A stretch of 14,921 nt of DNA, taken from NCBI GenBank assembly GCA_016193385.1, contig JACPSF010000084.1, forward strand, positions 1 to 14,921, given 5' to 3'. This document shows, in pieces, positions 7,138 through 12,922 of this stretch. Origin of the DNA: Deltaproteobacteria bacterium (lineage in GTDB: Bacteria; Desulfobacterota_B; Binatia; UBA9968). The number at the start of each line of letters is the position of its first letter. Within the stretch, counting starts at the first letter, position 1. Under the pieces are notes generated by a model. It made no database searches and was not told the origin of the DNA. It was given only the letters and a program-made list of their open reading frames with translations. The translations under genes and the position numbers were made by a program.

Positions 7138-7485
7138 CTATCGCTTGAGCCAGCTCAACGCGGCGCCCCACGCCACGAAGATCAATCCGCCGAGCATCAG
7201 AACCAACCCCACCGGGCCAAAAATAAAAGAGAGCCCCGCCCCCATCCCAAAGATGAGGACGCCCGCCCCTAGGGGATTAAAGGGACCGGGAGCTGCTCCC
7301 TCTTGCCTTGGCTCCCCCCCGCCCGCCTGGATCATCTCCTCGCGGATCAGGGTGTAGGCGAGCTCTTTTAGATCTTCCCGTCTTTGCGGTTCAGCGCCTT
7401 GGATGAGACGACCAATCTCTTGGGCTAATCTCTCAATCTCTTGCTCGCGCGCTGGAAGACCTGAATTGGGAGAATCTGAAGTCAC
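7138..7485 (-). CDS. Small two-helix membrane protein at the head of the Rieske/cytochrome b operon
   Basis: 115 residues from GTG 7485. Residues 13-55 are a charged, probably amphipathic helical region (EQEIERLAQEIGRLIQ). Residues 56-70 are a Gly/Pro linker. Residues 72-88 and 91-109 are two hydrophobic helices separated by the turn FGPVG, ending in SWLKR. I do not recognise a family. Position at the operon head, 9 bases before the Rieske gene, suggests an assembly factor or small subunit of the complex; this is inference only. The start is uncertain: there is no Shine-Dalgarno site before the GTG, and the adjacent CTG or a leaderless start is possible. The frame cannot extend further because stops lie upstream in the promoter-like region. 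Confidence 0.75.
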   Translation of the reverse strand: MTSDSPNSGLPAREQEIERLAQEIGRLIQGAEPQRREDLKELAYTLIREEMIQAGGGEPRQEGAAPGPFNPLGAGVLIFGMGAGLSFIFGPVGLVLMLGGLIFVAWGAALSWLKR

Positions 7486-7504
7486 CAGATTGGATTTTTT
7501 GATT

Positions 7505-7528
7505 ATTATAGAAAAGGCGTTTTGTCAA
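7505..7528 (-). promoter_or_regulatory. Possible promoter of the respiratory operon
   Basis: On the minus strand a perfect TTGACA (7523-7528) and a perfect TATAAT (7505-7510) lie upstream of the 115-residue gene, but only 12 bases apart, so they cannot work together as a standard pair. One of them, most likely TATAAT with a degenerate -35, may mark the start. Transcription from it would leave a leader of only about a dozen bases before GTG 7485. Confidence 0.35.
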
Positions 7529-7698
7529 CCCTCCTGTATCCGCGCTCATGGCAGTACGCTTCCTGGCGGTTCCCTTAACAAGGGTTATCGACTTTTATAA
7601 AAGAGGGCGACCCTGGAGGGGAAAGTCAGGACGGCTGCGCTAGCTTTTATTAGCCAGTGGTGGAATTGGCGCGGATGTTGCTGCAAACTTAACAGAAA
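7529..7698. other. Gene-free stretch with short palindromes
   Basis: No convincing coding frame is seen. It holds CCCTT-AAC-AAGGG (7572-7584), the perfect 12-base palindrome CTTTTATAAAAG (7592-7603) and a GCTA...TAGC pair in 7639-7655. Since a + strand terminator follows at 7731-7763 with no + strand gene before it, a small RNA read on the + strand is possible but unproven. Confidence 0.4.
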
Positions 7699-7728
7699 AG
7701 TAGGTGGCTGCCGGATTTGAAATTCAAA
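7699..7728 (+). repeat. Intergenic repeat family 1, copy A
   Basis: Starts AGTAGG and ends in the core GGATTTGAAATTCAAA. It matches copy B (9947-9976) at 27 of 30 bases by eye. The core contains the 13-base palindrome TTTGAA-A-TTCAAA. It sits between the respiratory operon and the first toxin-antitoxin pair. Confidence 0.75.
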
Positions 7729-7730
7729 AC

Positions 7731-7763
7731 GCCCGCGGGTTTCGCGCCCCCGGGCCTTTTTTT
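7731..7763 (+). terminator. Rho-independent terminator on the + strand
   Basis: GCCCGCGGG pairs with CCCCCGGGC (five pairs, one mismatch, three pairs) around a short loop and is followed by seven T. It directly follows repeat copy A. No + strand gene ends upstream in this region, so it either closes an unseen RNA or is carried by the repeat and insulates the toxin-antitoxin genes. Confidence 0.7.
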
Positions 7764-7767
7764 ACGC

Positions 7768-7796
7768 TTGCCCCGATCCGCTGGAGGTGGTAAATT
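7768..7796 (+). promoter_or_regulatory. Candidate promoter of the MazEF-like pair
   Basis: TTGCCC (7768-7773), 17 bases, TAAATT (7791-7796). The -10 lies within the palindrome TAAATTTA (7791-7798), a possible antitoxin operator. A strong ribosome site GGGAGGAG follows before ATG 7833. Confidence 0.45.
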
Positions 7797-7832
7797 TATT
7801 CATACTTTTGGTAGGAGATTCGGGAGGAGAAT

Positions 7833-8066
7833 ATGGCCCAGAAAGTCAAGCTGACCGTTAGCTTAGATCAGGACTTGGTGGAAACGCTCGATGAGATGAG
7901 CCGCCAAAGTAAAAAGCCCCGGAGTCGCGTGGTTCAGGAGGCATTGCGCTTGTGGAGGCGGAAGCAGCTTCATGACAAGCTGGCAGAGGGATACCGAGCC
8001 ATGGCAGAAGAGGACCGGGAAACGGCTGAGCGGCATTTGCCCGCCTTTAGAGAGATTCTGAAATGA
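7833..8066 (+). CDS. mazE: Ribbon-helix-helix antitoxin (MazE-like) of a type II TA pair
   Basis: 77 residues. Residues 4-12 (KVKLTVSLD) form the DNA-binding beta strand and residues 13-45 (two helices, including SRVVQEALRLW) the rest of a ribbon-helix-helix domain. The charged tail (46-77) would be the flexible toxin-binding segment. It should neutralise the MazF-like toxin and repress its own promoter. ATG 7833 follows GGGAGGAG. The last four bases overlap the toxin start (ATGA at 8063-8066), normal for coupled antitoxin-toxin genes. The symbol marks the role; MazE proteins paired with MazF are often of this RHH type rather than the AbrB type of E. coli. Confidence 0.85.
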   Translation: MAQKVKLTVSLDQDLVETLDEMSRQSKKPRSRVVQEALRLWRRKQLHDKLAEGYRAMAEEDRETAERHLPAFREILK

Positions 8067-8407
8067 AGGGATTAACGCCGCGCAGAGGTGAGGTGTGGAT
8101 TGTCAATTTCAATCCCGGGCGCGGCAGCGAGCAGAGGGGTAGTCGGCCGGCCCTGGTAATCCAAAACGACACGGGAAATATTTATGCCTCCACCACGATC
8201 GTAGCCGTGATAACCTCCACCATAAGAGAATTCCCCGTGACGGTGGTCCTGCCTGCGGGTGAAGGCGGGCTCAAGCAGCGCTCCATGGTCAATTTGGCTC
8301 AGCTTCTCACTATCGACAAGGGGCGCCTGCAGAAGCGTCTGGGACAGCTTGGTGATGCCGTCATGGAGAAGGTCAGCGAGGCTGTTCGAGTAAGCTTGGA
8401 CGTGTGA
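8063..8407 (+). CDS. mazF: MazF/PemK-family endoribonuclease toxin
   Basis: 114 residues, the usual length. It opens RRGEVWIVNFNP, the conserved first strands of the SH3-like PemK/MazF fold (PF02452). EQRGSRPALVIQND (23-36) holds the catalytic Arg25, and VITSTI (49-54) holds the conserved Thr51/Ser52. GGLKQRSMVNLAQLLTIDKGRL is the typical C-terminal signature. Members cut mRNA at short specific sequences and arrest growth when the antitoxin is lost. All key residues are present, so it is probably active. It is translationally coupled to the antitoxin by the ATGA overlap. Confidence 0.93.
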   Translation: MKGLTPRRGEVWIVNFNPGRGSEQRGSRPALVIQNDTGNIYASTTIVAVITSTIREFPVTVVLPAGEGGLKQRSMVNLAQLLTIDKGRLQKRLGQLGDAVMEKVSEAVRVSLDV

Positions 8408-8453
8408 CAATTAATTTTATTGAAAGGTCCGGGGCTCTTTTCGTCCATCCGCC

Positions 8454-8482
8454 TTGTCTAGGTTCACCACAAGTGTTACACT
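8454..8482 (+). promoter_or_regulatory. Promoter of the second TA pair
   Basis: TTGTCT (8454-8459), 17 bases, TACACT (8477-8482). A good ribosome site AAGGAG (8498-8503) follows before ATG 8510. Confidence 0.55.
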
Positions 8483-8483
8483 T
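8471..8483. promoter_or_regulatory. Predicted antitoxin operator AAGTGT-T-ACACTT
   Basis: A perfect 6+1+6 palindrome that covers the -10 box of the TA promoter. Antitoxins of the ribbon-helix-helix class bind such dyads and block transcription, so this is a likely autoregulation site. Confidence 0.55.
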
Positions 8484-8509
8484 AGCCGCAGGACAAGAAG
8501 GAGACAAAA

Positions 8510-8740
8510 ATGCCGACTAAAAATCCGCGCATCAATGTTGTTTTGGAAAAGCCGCTTTATGACAGCGTTCGGCGACTTGCCGAGAAAGAAGACGTTTCGC
8601 TATCGCTAAAGATCCGGGATCTGGTGCGGGCGGCCCTGGAAGCGGAGGAAGACGCCGCCTTGGCTCAGTTTGCCGAAGAGCGGGAGAAGAGCTTCAAGCG
8701 CTCCCGCGCCCTTACCCACAAGCAGGTCTGGGGCTCCTGA
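8510..8740 (+). CDS. Ribbon-helix-helix antitoxin of a RelE/ParE-type pair
   Basis: 76 residues. PRINVVLEKPLYDSVRRLA (5-23) gives the strand and first helix of a ribbon-helix-helix domain, and VSLSLKIRDLVRAALE (29-44) the second helix. The rest is an acidic-to-basic tail that would wrap the toxin. The start is fixed by AAGGAG seven bases upstream. It ends 8 bases before the toxin gene. Its product should bind the palindrome at 8471-8483. The exact antitoxin family is not clear from sequence alone. Confidence 0.8.
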   Translation: MPTKNPRINVVLEKPLYDSVRRLAEKEDVSLSLKIRDLVRAALEAEEDAALAQFAEEREKSFKRSRALTHKQVWGS

Positions 8741-8748
8741 AGCGCGGG

Positions 8749-9030
8749 ATGCCCTACCGTCTTGCCTACCACCCCGAAGTTCGCGCCAAAGATGTTCCTG
8801 CAATCAACCAGAACCTGAGAGAACGGATCTCCAAGGCCATCGAGACCCGCTTGACAACCGAACCCCAACGCTACGGGGAACCCTTGCGGCGCACCCTCAA
8901 GGGCTATTGGAAGCTGCGCGTGGGGGATTATCGTGTGGTCTTCAAAATTGTGGACGATGAGGTGTGGATCTACGGCATCATCCACCGACGGGATGTTTAC
9001 GATAAAATCACAAGGCGGCTCTCTGGCTGA
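8749..9030 (+). CDS. RelE/ParE-superfamily toxin
   Basis: 93 residues, the normal size for the family. MPYRLAYHPEVRAKD is the usual first strand and helix. LRRTLKGYWKLRVGDYRVVFKIVDDEVWIYGIIHRRDVY contains the RelE/ParE core: the GYWKLRVGDYRVVF strands with basic residues and the IIHRRDVY C-terminal strand (RelE toxins often have HRxxVY). Members either cut mRNA on the ribosome or poison gyrase; the Arg-rich core and HRRDVY lean toward the RelE-type ribonuclease, but this is inference. ATG 8749 has little Shine-Dalgarno signal, so translation probably depends on the upstream antitoxin gene. Confidence 0.87.
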   Translation: MPYRLAYHPEVRAKDVPAINQNLRERISKAIETRLTTEPQRYGEPLRRTLKGYWKLRVGDYRVVFKIVDDEVWIYGIIHRRDVYDKITRRLSG

Positions 9031-9034
9031 GGTG

Positions 9035-9064
9035 AGTAGGTCGCCAACGTATTTGAAAGTTAAA
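9035..9064 (+). repeat. Intergenic repeat family 1, degenerate copy D
   Basis: AGTAGG...ATTTGAAAGTTAAA matches copy B at about 24 of 30 bases. It is followed by AAAAGGCCC and then GGCC at 9087-9090, a weak hairpin. It lies five bases after the toxin stop and separates TA pairs two and three. Confidence 0.55.
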
Positions 9065-9097
9065 AGGCCCGGCTCGAAAGAGTTCAGGCCACTTTGC

Positions 9098-9109
9098 TGG
9101 TTGCAACCA
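9098..9109. promoter_or_regulatory. Palindrome TGGTTGCAACCA over the -35 box of vapBC
   Basis: A perfect 12-base palindrome that overlaps the -35 hexamer TTGCAA. It is a candidate operator for the VapB-like antitoxin or another repressor. Confidence 0.5.
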
Positions 9110-9129
9110 TAGCTGGCTCGATCTAATAT
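9101..9129 (+). promoter_or_regulatory. Promoter of the vapBC-like pair
   Basis: TTGCAA (9101-9106), exactly 17 bases, TAATAT (9124-9129). The transcript would start near 9136, and AAAGGA (9154-9159) serves as ribosome site before ATG 9168. Confidence 0.6.
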
Positions 9130-9155
9130 ACGTATAAAAAGCGACATCATACGTA
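9127..9155. promoter_or_regulatory. Paired TACGTA operator sites for the VapB-like antitoxin
   Basis: The perfect palindrome TATACGTATA (9127-9136) overlaps the -10 box, and a second TACGTA lies at 9150-9155. The centres are 21 bases apart, two helical turns, so dimers could bind on the same face of the DNA. This is what an autoregulated TA operator should look like. Confidence 0.5.
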
Positions 9156-9167
9156 AAGGAAACATCC

Positions 9168-9359
9168 ATGAGAACCAACCTGAAAAGAAAAAATTACTAT
9201 CTTGACGAGAGAAAGATCCGGCGGGCCAAAGCGATTCTAGGCGCGAAGACCGAGACCGAGACGATAGACGCCGCCCTGGACCTTGTTGTTTTCAGAAAAG
9301 AGATTCTGACTTCGCTGGAAAAGATTGCAGGTAAAGGTGGGGTGGAGAAGGTCATTTAG
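9168..9359 (+). CDS. vapB: VapB-like antitoxin
   Basis: 63 residues. RTNLKRKNYYLDERKIRRAK (2-21) and the following helix around TETETIDAAL match the short beta-strand plus two-helix form of ribbon-helix-helix VapB antitoxins, in which the KTxTEtIdaAL helix is typical. The C-terminus (GKGGVEKVI) is short. It should bind both the PIN toxin and the palindromes upstream. ATG 9168 follows AAAGGA. Its TAG stop shares one base with the GTG start of the toxin frame. As the partner toxin is frameshifted, this antitoxin may now be an orphan. Confidence 0.72.
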   Translation: MRTNLKRKNYYLDERKIRRAKAILGAKTETETIDAALDLVVFRKEILTSLEKIAGKGGVEKVI

Positions 9360-9789
9360 TGCCGAAGCACCTCATAGATACCGACCTTTACATTGACCTC
9401 ATCCAAACAGGGAAGACCCTGCCGATTATCCGCGATCTTTACGACAAGGAAGCCTCCGGGGTCTATTTCAGTTCGGTAGTCGCCCAGGAGCTTCTAGCCG
9501 GGCCCGCTCTCCAGCCGGGAGAAGGCACGTGGAAACTCTCTTGGCTCCGTTCGAGAGGGTCGGGCGTATCGTCACGCCGAACCATAGACAGTGGAGAGAA
9601 GCAGGAGATCTCTTAGCTAAGGCTTTAGAGCTGCGGCCTGATCTAAAGAATAAGTTGGCGGGCCTCGTTAATGACTCTCTGTTGGCCTTAAGCGCCCGTG
9701 CCATAGGAGCGACGCTCTATACCCATAACCGTGACGACTTCGTCGTGCTCCGACAAGTAAGACCTTTTTCTTTGGTTATTGTTAATTGA
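9359..9789 (+). pseudogene. vapC: VapC-like PIN-domain toxin broken by a one-base frameshift
   Basis: Two frames together make one PIN-domain protein of about 143 residues. The first (from GTG 9359) gives MPKHLIDTDLYIDL with acidic residues Asp7 and Asp9 and AQELLAG with Glu44, then turns to nonsense. The second frame carries RRHVETLLAPFERVGRIVTP, then VNDSLLALSARAIGA and YTHNRDDF with the remaining acidic residues, ending at TAA 9787-9789. Adding one G to the run at 9500-9502 restores a continuous reading of LLAGARSPAG. The break is therefore a single-base loss in a GGGCCC tract, either real or a sequencing error. An intact VapC would be a Mg-dependent ribonuclease. As read here it would stop at 9614-9616 without the C-terminal half of the active site. 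A separate start at GTG 9529 is unlikely to give a working protein. Confidence 0.82.
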
Positions 9790-9800
9790 GCTAAGACCCC

Positions 9801-9817
9801 GGAGCCATGCTGGCTCC
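9801..9817. terminator. Hairpin GGAGCCA-TGC-TGGCTCC after vapC
   Basis: A perfect 7-base stem with a 3-base loop, 11 bases after the vapC stop. It has no T tract, so it may slow degradation or act as a weak terminator rather than a classic one. Confidence 0.5.
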
Positions 9818-9851
9818 CGTCACGGCATCCCAATCTGCAATCTGAGACTTG

Positions 9852-9887
9852 CCCTTCGATTTCCCTCAGGGTGGTGAGCTTGTCGAA
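9852..9887. repeat. REP-like element, reversed degenerate copy
   Basis: Read on the minus strand, TTCGACAAGCTCACCACCCTGAGG...TCGAAGGG parallels the element at 5721-5753 (GCTCACCGCCCTGAGC). A third, more decayed version may follow at 9901-9923 (CGTGAGCTCAGTCGAACG). Confidence 0.6.
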
Positions 9888-9923
9888 CCACGATCTGAGA
9901 CTTCGTCGTGAGCTCAGTCGAAC

Positions 9924-9976
9924 GATTCCGAGCCTCGCGAGGATGGAGTAGGCCGCCGCCGGATTTGAAATTCAAA
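9924..9976 (+). repeat. Intergenic repeat family 1, copy B (53 bases)
   Basis: Starts GATTCCGAGCCTCGCGAGG, with the palindrome CCTCGCGAGG at 9932-9941, and ends in GGATTTGAAATTCAAA. It matches copy C (14313-14365) at 51 of 53 bases. A GGCC...GGCC hairpin (9978-10002) follows and includes the ispF stop codon, so the repeat probably reached the 3' end of ispF. Confidence 0.85.
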
Positions 9977-9990
9977 GAAGGCCCGAAGGT

Positions 9991-10485
9991 TTAGCGTCGG
10001 CCCGTTTTAGCCAACAAAACCACCGCCGTCGCCGCCATCCCCCGGCCCGCGCCAATCCAGCCCAATTTCTCCGTCGTCACCGCCTTGACGTTCACCTGCG
10101 GCTCGGGGACTCCGAGAAGTTGGGCCAACCTTCTCCTGATCGGCGCGAAAAACGGGGCCAGGCGCGGCTTCTGAGCTAATACAGTGATGTCCCCGTTCAC
10201 GATCCGGAATCCCGCCTTTTCCATCATCCTCATCACGCGCTCCAGCAGCCGCTCGCTGGAGATGCCTTTATAGCGCGGGTCGGTATCGGGGAAGTGGGTG
10301 CCGATATCCCCTTTGCCGATGGCGCCCAGCAGAGCATTCATCAAGGCGTGAAGCACGACATCGGCATCTGAATGGCCACCCAGTCCGAACGGATGCGGGA
10401 TCTCGACGCCGCCAAGAATGAGCTTGCGGCCGCGCCGAAACGGGTGGACGTCAATTCCGTGCCCGATGCGATAGCCGCGATTCAT
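9991..10485 (-). CDS. ispF: 2-C-methyl-D-erythritol 2,4-cyclodiphosphate synthase
   Basis: 164 residues, the usual length. It opens YRIGHGIDVHPF with the metal ligands Asp12 and His14, and GGHSDADVVLHALMNALLGA holds His46, the third zinc ligand. GDIGTHFPDTDPRYKG is the family signature, and TTEKLGWIGAGRGMAATAVV closes the fold. The enzyme converts CDP-ME-2-phosphate to MEcPP with release of CMP, the fifth step of the non-mevalonate isoprenoid pathway, in the cytoplasm as a homotrimer. It starts only 3 bases after the moeA stop, so the two form one transcription unit although their pathways differ. No good ribosome site is visible, which suggests coupling to moeA. The last codons and stop lie in a repeat-associated hairpin. 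Confidence 0.97.
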   Translation of the reverse strand: MNRGYRIGHGIDVHPFRRGRKLILGGVEIPHPFGLGGHSDADVVLHALMNALLGAIGKGDIGTHFPDTDPRYKGISSERLLERVMRMMEKAGFRIVNGDITVLAQKPRLAPFFAPIRRRLAQLLGVPEPQVNVKAVTTEKLGWIGAGRGMAATAVVLLAKTGRR

Positions 10486-10488
10486 GGG

Positions 10489-11727
10489 TCAAAAGCCCAT
10501 CTCCGGCTGGATCAGATCCCGAGGATGGAGCAAGATAACCCGAACCAGGCTCCCTTCCGCCAGAGAGGTCTCTTCCTCGCCCGTCACCAGCAACCCCTGA
10601 GCCAAGGACATCGAGCGCAGCACGCCCGAACCTTGCGCGCCGGTGCTCGAGACAAAAGTCTGGCCGCCTTCATGGCGGATCCGGCAGCGAATGAATTCCC
10701 TGACACCGCCGCTCTTCTTGATCGCGTGTTCCAGCTTCGCCTCGATGACCGGCAGGAACAGCTTTTGATAGCCCATCATCTTCAGCAAGGCCGGGCGCGC
10801 ATAGAGCAGAAAGGAGACGGCCGAGGAGACCGGGTTGCCAGGCAGGCCGAACACCGGCTTCTTCCCCATGCGGCCGAAAGCCAGGGGGTGGCCGGGCTTT
10901 TGCGCCACTTTCCAAAACTGCATCTGCACCCCCGCATCGCCGAGCGCCTCCTTGACGAAATCGTAATCCCCTACCGATACGCCGCCCGACGTCATCACCA
11001 CGTCGTAGCGGAGCGCTTTTTTAAAAGCCGCCGCCAGACTCCTCCGTTTGTCACGCACGATGCCGCAGCGCACGGGAATGGCGCCGCTCTCACGTATCCA
11101 AGCCGAGAGCGTGTAGCTGTTACTGTTCACGATTTTTCCCGGCCGCGGCCGATCCTCCACCTCCACCAATTCATCGCCGGTGGATAACAAGGCGACGGTA
11201 GGCCGGCGATAGACGCGCACCCGCCCTTTGCCCACCGAAGCCAGCAAACCGACATCGGCAGGGGTCAAGAGTTTTCCCCGCTCCAGGATCGTTTGCCCCT
11301 TCCCGATATCCTCCCCCGCCCCTCGAAGATGGCTTCCGGGCCCATCGACCCGGTGAACCCGCACCTGTCCCGGCTGGGCCGCCGTATACTCGACGCGGAT
11401 GATCGTATCGGCCCCGCGCGGAACGGGAGCCCCGGTCATGATCTTGATAGCGGTACTTTCCGTCACGCGACTTCTTGGCACGTAGCCTGCCGGAACTTCT
11501 TCCAGGACCTTCAGCGTCACGGGACCGTCAGCCGAGGCCCGCGCGACATCCTGCCACCGCACCGCATAGCCGTCCATGGCCGAATTGACAAAGGGGGGAA
11601 CATTACGACTGGCGCGCACATCCTCATAAAGGACCCTGCCGCAAGCCTCCAGCAACGGCACTTCTTCGCGAGGCAGAGGGGAGATCTGCTGGAGAATGAG
11701 CCGGACCGCTTCTTCCACCGAGATCAC
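10489..11727 (-). CDS. moeA: Molybdopterin molybdenumtransferase MoeA
   Basis: 412 residues from GTG 11727, the usual length for MoeA. Signatures in order: NSAMDGYAVR (48-57), IMTGAPVPRGADTIIRVE (96-113), LSTGDELV (181-188), TSGGVSVGDYDFVKE (246-260, the MPT-binding MoaB/Mog-like loop), GHPLAFG (279-285) and GLPGNPVSS (294-302), with a complete C-terminal domain IV to 412. It inserts molybdate into adenylylated molybdopterin to complete molybdenum cofactor. The frame is open up to 11898, but the extra 57 residues do not resemble the family and overlap the divergent promoter region, so the GTG just before ISVEEAVRLIL is preferred. It is co-transcribed with ispF and divergent from the DUF3750 gene. 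Confidence 0.95.
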   Translation of the reverse strand: MISVEEAVRLILQQISPLPREEVPLLEACGRVLYEDVRASRNVPPFVNSAMDGYAVRWQDVARASADGPVTLKVLEEVPAGYVPRSRVTESTAIKIMTGAPVPRGADTIIRVEYTAAQPGQVRVHRVDGPGSHLRGAGEDIGKGQTILERGKLLTPADVGLLASVGKGRVRVYRRPTVALLSTGDELVEVEDRPRPGKIVNSNSYTLSAWIRESGAIPVRCGIVRDKRRSLAAAFKKALRYDVVMTSGGVSVGDYDFVKEALGDAGVQMQFWKVAQKPGHPLAFGRMGKKPVFGLPGNPVSSAVSFLLYARPALLKMMGYQKLFLPVIEAKLEHAIKKSGGVREFIRCRIRHEGGQTFVSSTGAQGSGVLRSMSLAQGLLVTGEEETSLAEGSLVRVILLHPRDLIQPEMGF

Positions 11728-11861
11728 GCTCTGATCATCGCTCCATCTAAAATAACAATCAAGCCTTTCGACAAATGCCGAAAGAGACGGGGCACCGCGC
11801 GCCTCCAGCATACGCCCCAGGCTACGGCAATAAGGCCGGTGCAAAGAAAGCCGCCCACCGT

Positions 11862-11891
11862 CTGGCAACCGGCATCTACCCTCGGTATAAT
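11862..11891 (+). promoter_or_regulatory. Promoter of the DUF3750 gene
   Basis: CTGGCA (11862-11867), 18 bases, then a perfect TATAAT (11886-11891). Transcription would start near 11898, about 12 bases before ATG 11910, and there is no Shine-Dalgarno site, so the message may be nearly leaderless. Confidence 0.55.
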
Positions 11892-11909
11892 AACCCATTG
11901 GCGAAAACC

Positions 11910-12647
11910 ATGTGGACGCGCATACTACTCTTTACCGCTTTGTTGCTCTTCGCCCTGCCGTTTTCGGTGATCTTGTCCGGTACCGTTCAGTTGGGACGAG
12001 ATTGGCGCACGGCCAACCGCGCCAGCGCCGGCATCGCACCCGATCCGGCGGAAACGCCGCAGGCCGTGGTGCAAGTCTACGCCGCGCGGGCGCTTAATTG
12101 GCGGGGCATCTTTGGAGTCCATACCTGGGTCGCGACGAAGCCGGAAAAGGCGGCACAGTTTACGGTCCATCAGATGATCGGCTGGCGGGTCTTGCGCAAT
12201 CTCCCCGGCGTGATCTCGGAGCCGGGCATCCCCGACCGCAACTGGTTCGGCAATCGTCCTGAGATCATAGCGGAGCTCAGGGGAGAAAAGGCGGCGGAGG
12301 CCATCCCCAGGATCATCGAGGCAGTCCAGGCGTACCCTTATACAGAGGAATACCACCTCTGGCCCGGTCCCAACAGCAACACCTTCACCGCCTACGTGGC
12401 GCGCCGCGTCCCGGAGCTCAAACTGAATCTACCGGTCACCGCTATCGGAAAAGATTTCCCCATCGACGGGGCCCTCATCGACCGCACGCCCAGCGGGACG
12501 GGAGTTCAAGTTTCCCTCTACGGTCTGCTTGGAGTGATGATCGCCCAGCAGGAAGGCCTGGAGGTCAATCTGCTTGGGCTAAGCTTTGGGATCGACTTCG
12601 GCCGGCCGGCGTTGAAGCTCCCGTTTTTCGGCCGGCTCGGTTGGTGA
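11910..12647 (+). CDS. DUF3750-family protein with N-terminal membrane anchor
   Basis: 245 residues. Residues 2-24 form a hydrophobic signal anchor after MWTR. The body matches DUF3750 as remembered: VVQVYAARALNWRGIFGVHTW (53-73), GWRVLR, WFGNRPEIIAELRG (112-125), AYPYTEEYHLWPGPNSNTF (141-159), TAIGKDFP, GLLGVM and the ending ALKLPFFGRLGW. The function of the family is unknown. The conserved His71 and the PGPNSNTF loop recall NlpC/P60-like or LRAT-like peptidase folds, but that is only a guess. The frame is open from 11775, but residues before Met 11910 are unrelated, and a TATAAT lies inside that stretch, which settles the shorter start. The gene stands alone, divergent from moeA. Confidence 0.85.
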   Translation: MWTRILLFTALLLFALPFSVILSGTVQLGRDWRTANRASAGIAPDPAETPQAVVQVYAARALNWRGIFGVHTWVATKPEKAAQFTVHQMIGWRVLRNLPGVISEPGIPDRNWFGNRPEIIAELRGEKAAEAIPRIIEAVQAYPYTEEYHLWPGPNSNTFTAYVARRVPELKLNLPVTAIGKDFPIDGALIDRTPSGTGVQVSLYGLLGVMIAQQEGLEVNLLGLSFGIDFGRPALKLPFFGRLGW

Positions 12648-12656
12648 GCGGCAGCG

Positions 12657-12691
12657 ACACCCTGGCTCACATTCGTTCTTCAACAGGGTGT
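12657..12691. terminator. Inverted repeat ACACCCTG...CAGGGTGT after the DUF3750 gene
   Basis: Perfect 8-base arms with a 19-base loop, starting 10 bases after the stop. There is no T tract. The right arm, CAACAGGGTGTTGAAAAAGCC in part, resembles a common intergenic repeat half in other genomes. The rest of 12692-12819 shows no gene. Confidence 0.45.
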
Positions 12692-12819
12692 TGAAAAAGC
12701 CTGTGGTTAGGCCGGTCAAAACGGTCCCAGATGTAACGGGCGCGAGACACCGACCGGCAAATGTCTCATTACAAGACTTGATCCTCTTTCCCCCTGCTAT
12801 GGCACTGAGATTGCCTGCC

Positions 12820-12848
12820 TTGACATGTGTGTAGCTGTAGGTTATTGC
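12820..12848 (+). promoter_or_regulatory. Candidate promoter of the DUF433/PIN-like TA pair
   Basis: A perfect TTGACA (12820-12825), 17 bases, then TATTGC (12843-12848), which is a poor -10. A clear ribosome site GGAGG (12911-12915) precedes ATG 12923. Confidence 0.4.
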
Positions 12849-12922
12849 CTTTAGCAAACTCGGGTGTCGCGGTCCTTGAACGGGCGATACTGCCCTCTGA
12901 CCCGACCTTTGGAGGAATTCCA

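Noticed and set aside
5932..7272. A 446-codon open frame on the + strand opposite the b6-like, Rieske and 115-residue genes
   Set aside because: It is rich in Arg/His/Pro/Gln with no domain-like text and is fully antisense to three clearly conserved genes; long antisense frames are common in GC-rich DNA.
7505..7528. TTGACA and TATAAT as one canonical promoter pair
   Set aside because: The spacing is 12 bases instead of about 17, so they are reported only as a weak candidate.
7612..7650. Resemblance to RNase P (GGAAAGTC) or to the end of a cobalamin riboswitch (AAGTCAGGA)
   Set aside because: Only single short words match; the other conserved blocks are absent.
7660..7740. A tRNA-Leu-like stretch (GTGGTGGAATTGG ... 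GGATTTGAAATTC)
   Set aside because: No acceptor stem closes and no anticodon arm can be drawn; the second half belongs to the dispersed repeat.
9529..9789. Second half of vapC as an independent gene
   Set aside because: It lacks the first acidic active-site residues and begins in the middle of the PIN fold; it is the shifted remainder of one gene.
10372..11187. Open frame of 271 codons opposite moeA and ispF
   Set aside because: Antisense to two secure genes; no recognisable motif and no ribosome site.
11728..11898. N-terminal extension of moeA by 57 residues
   Set aside because: The added text is unlike any MoeA N-terminus and the GTG at 11727 gives the normal length and fits the first conserved residues.
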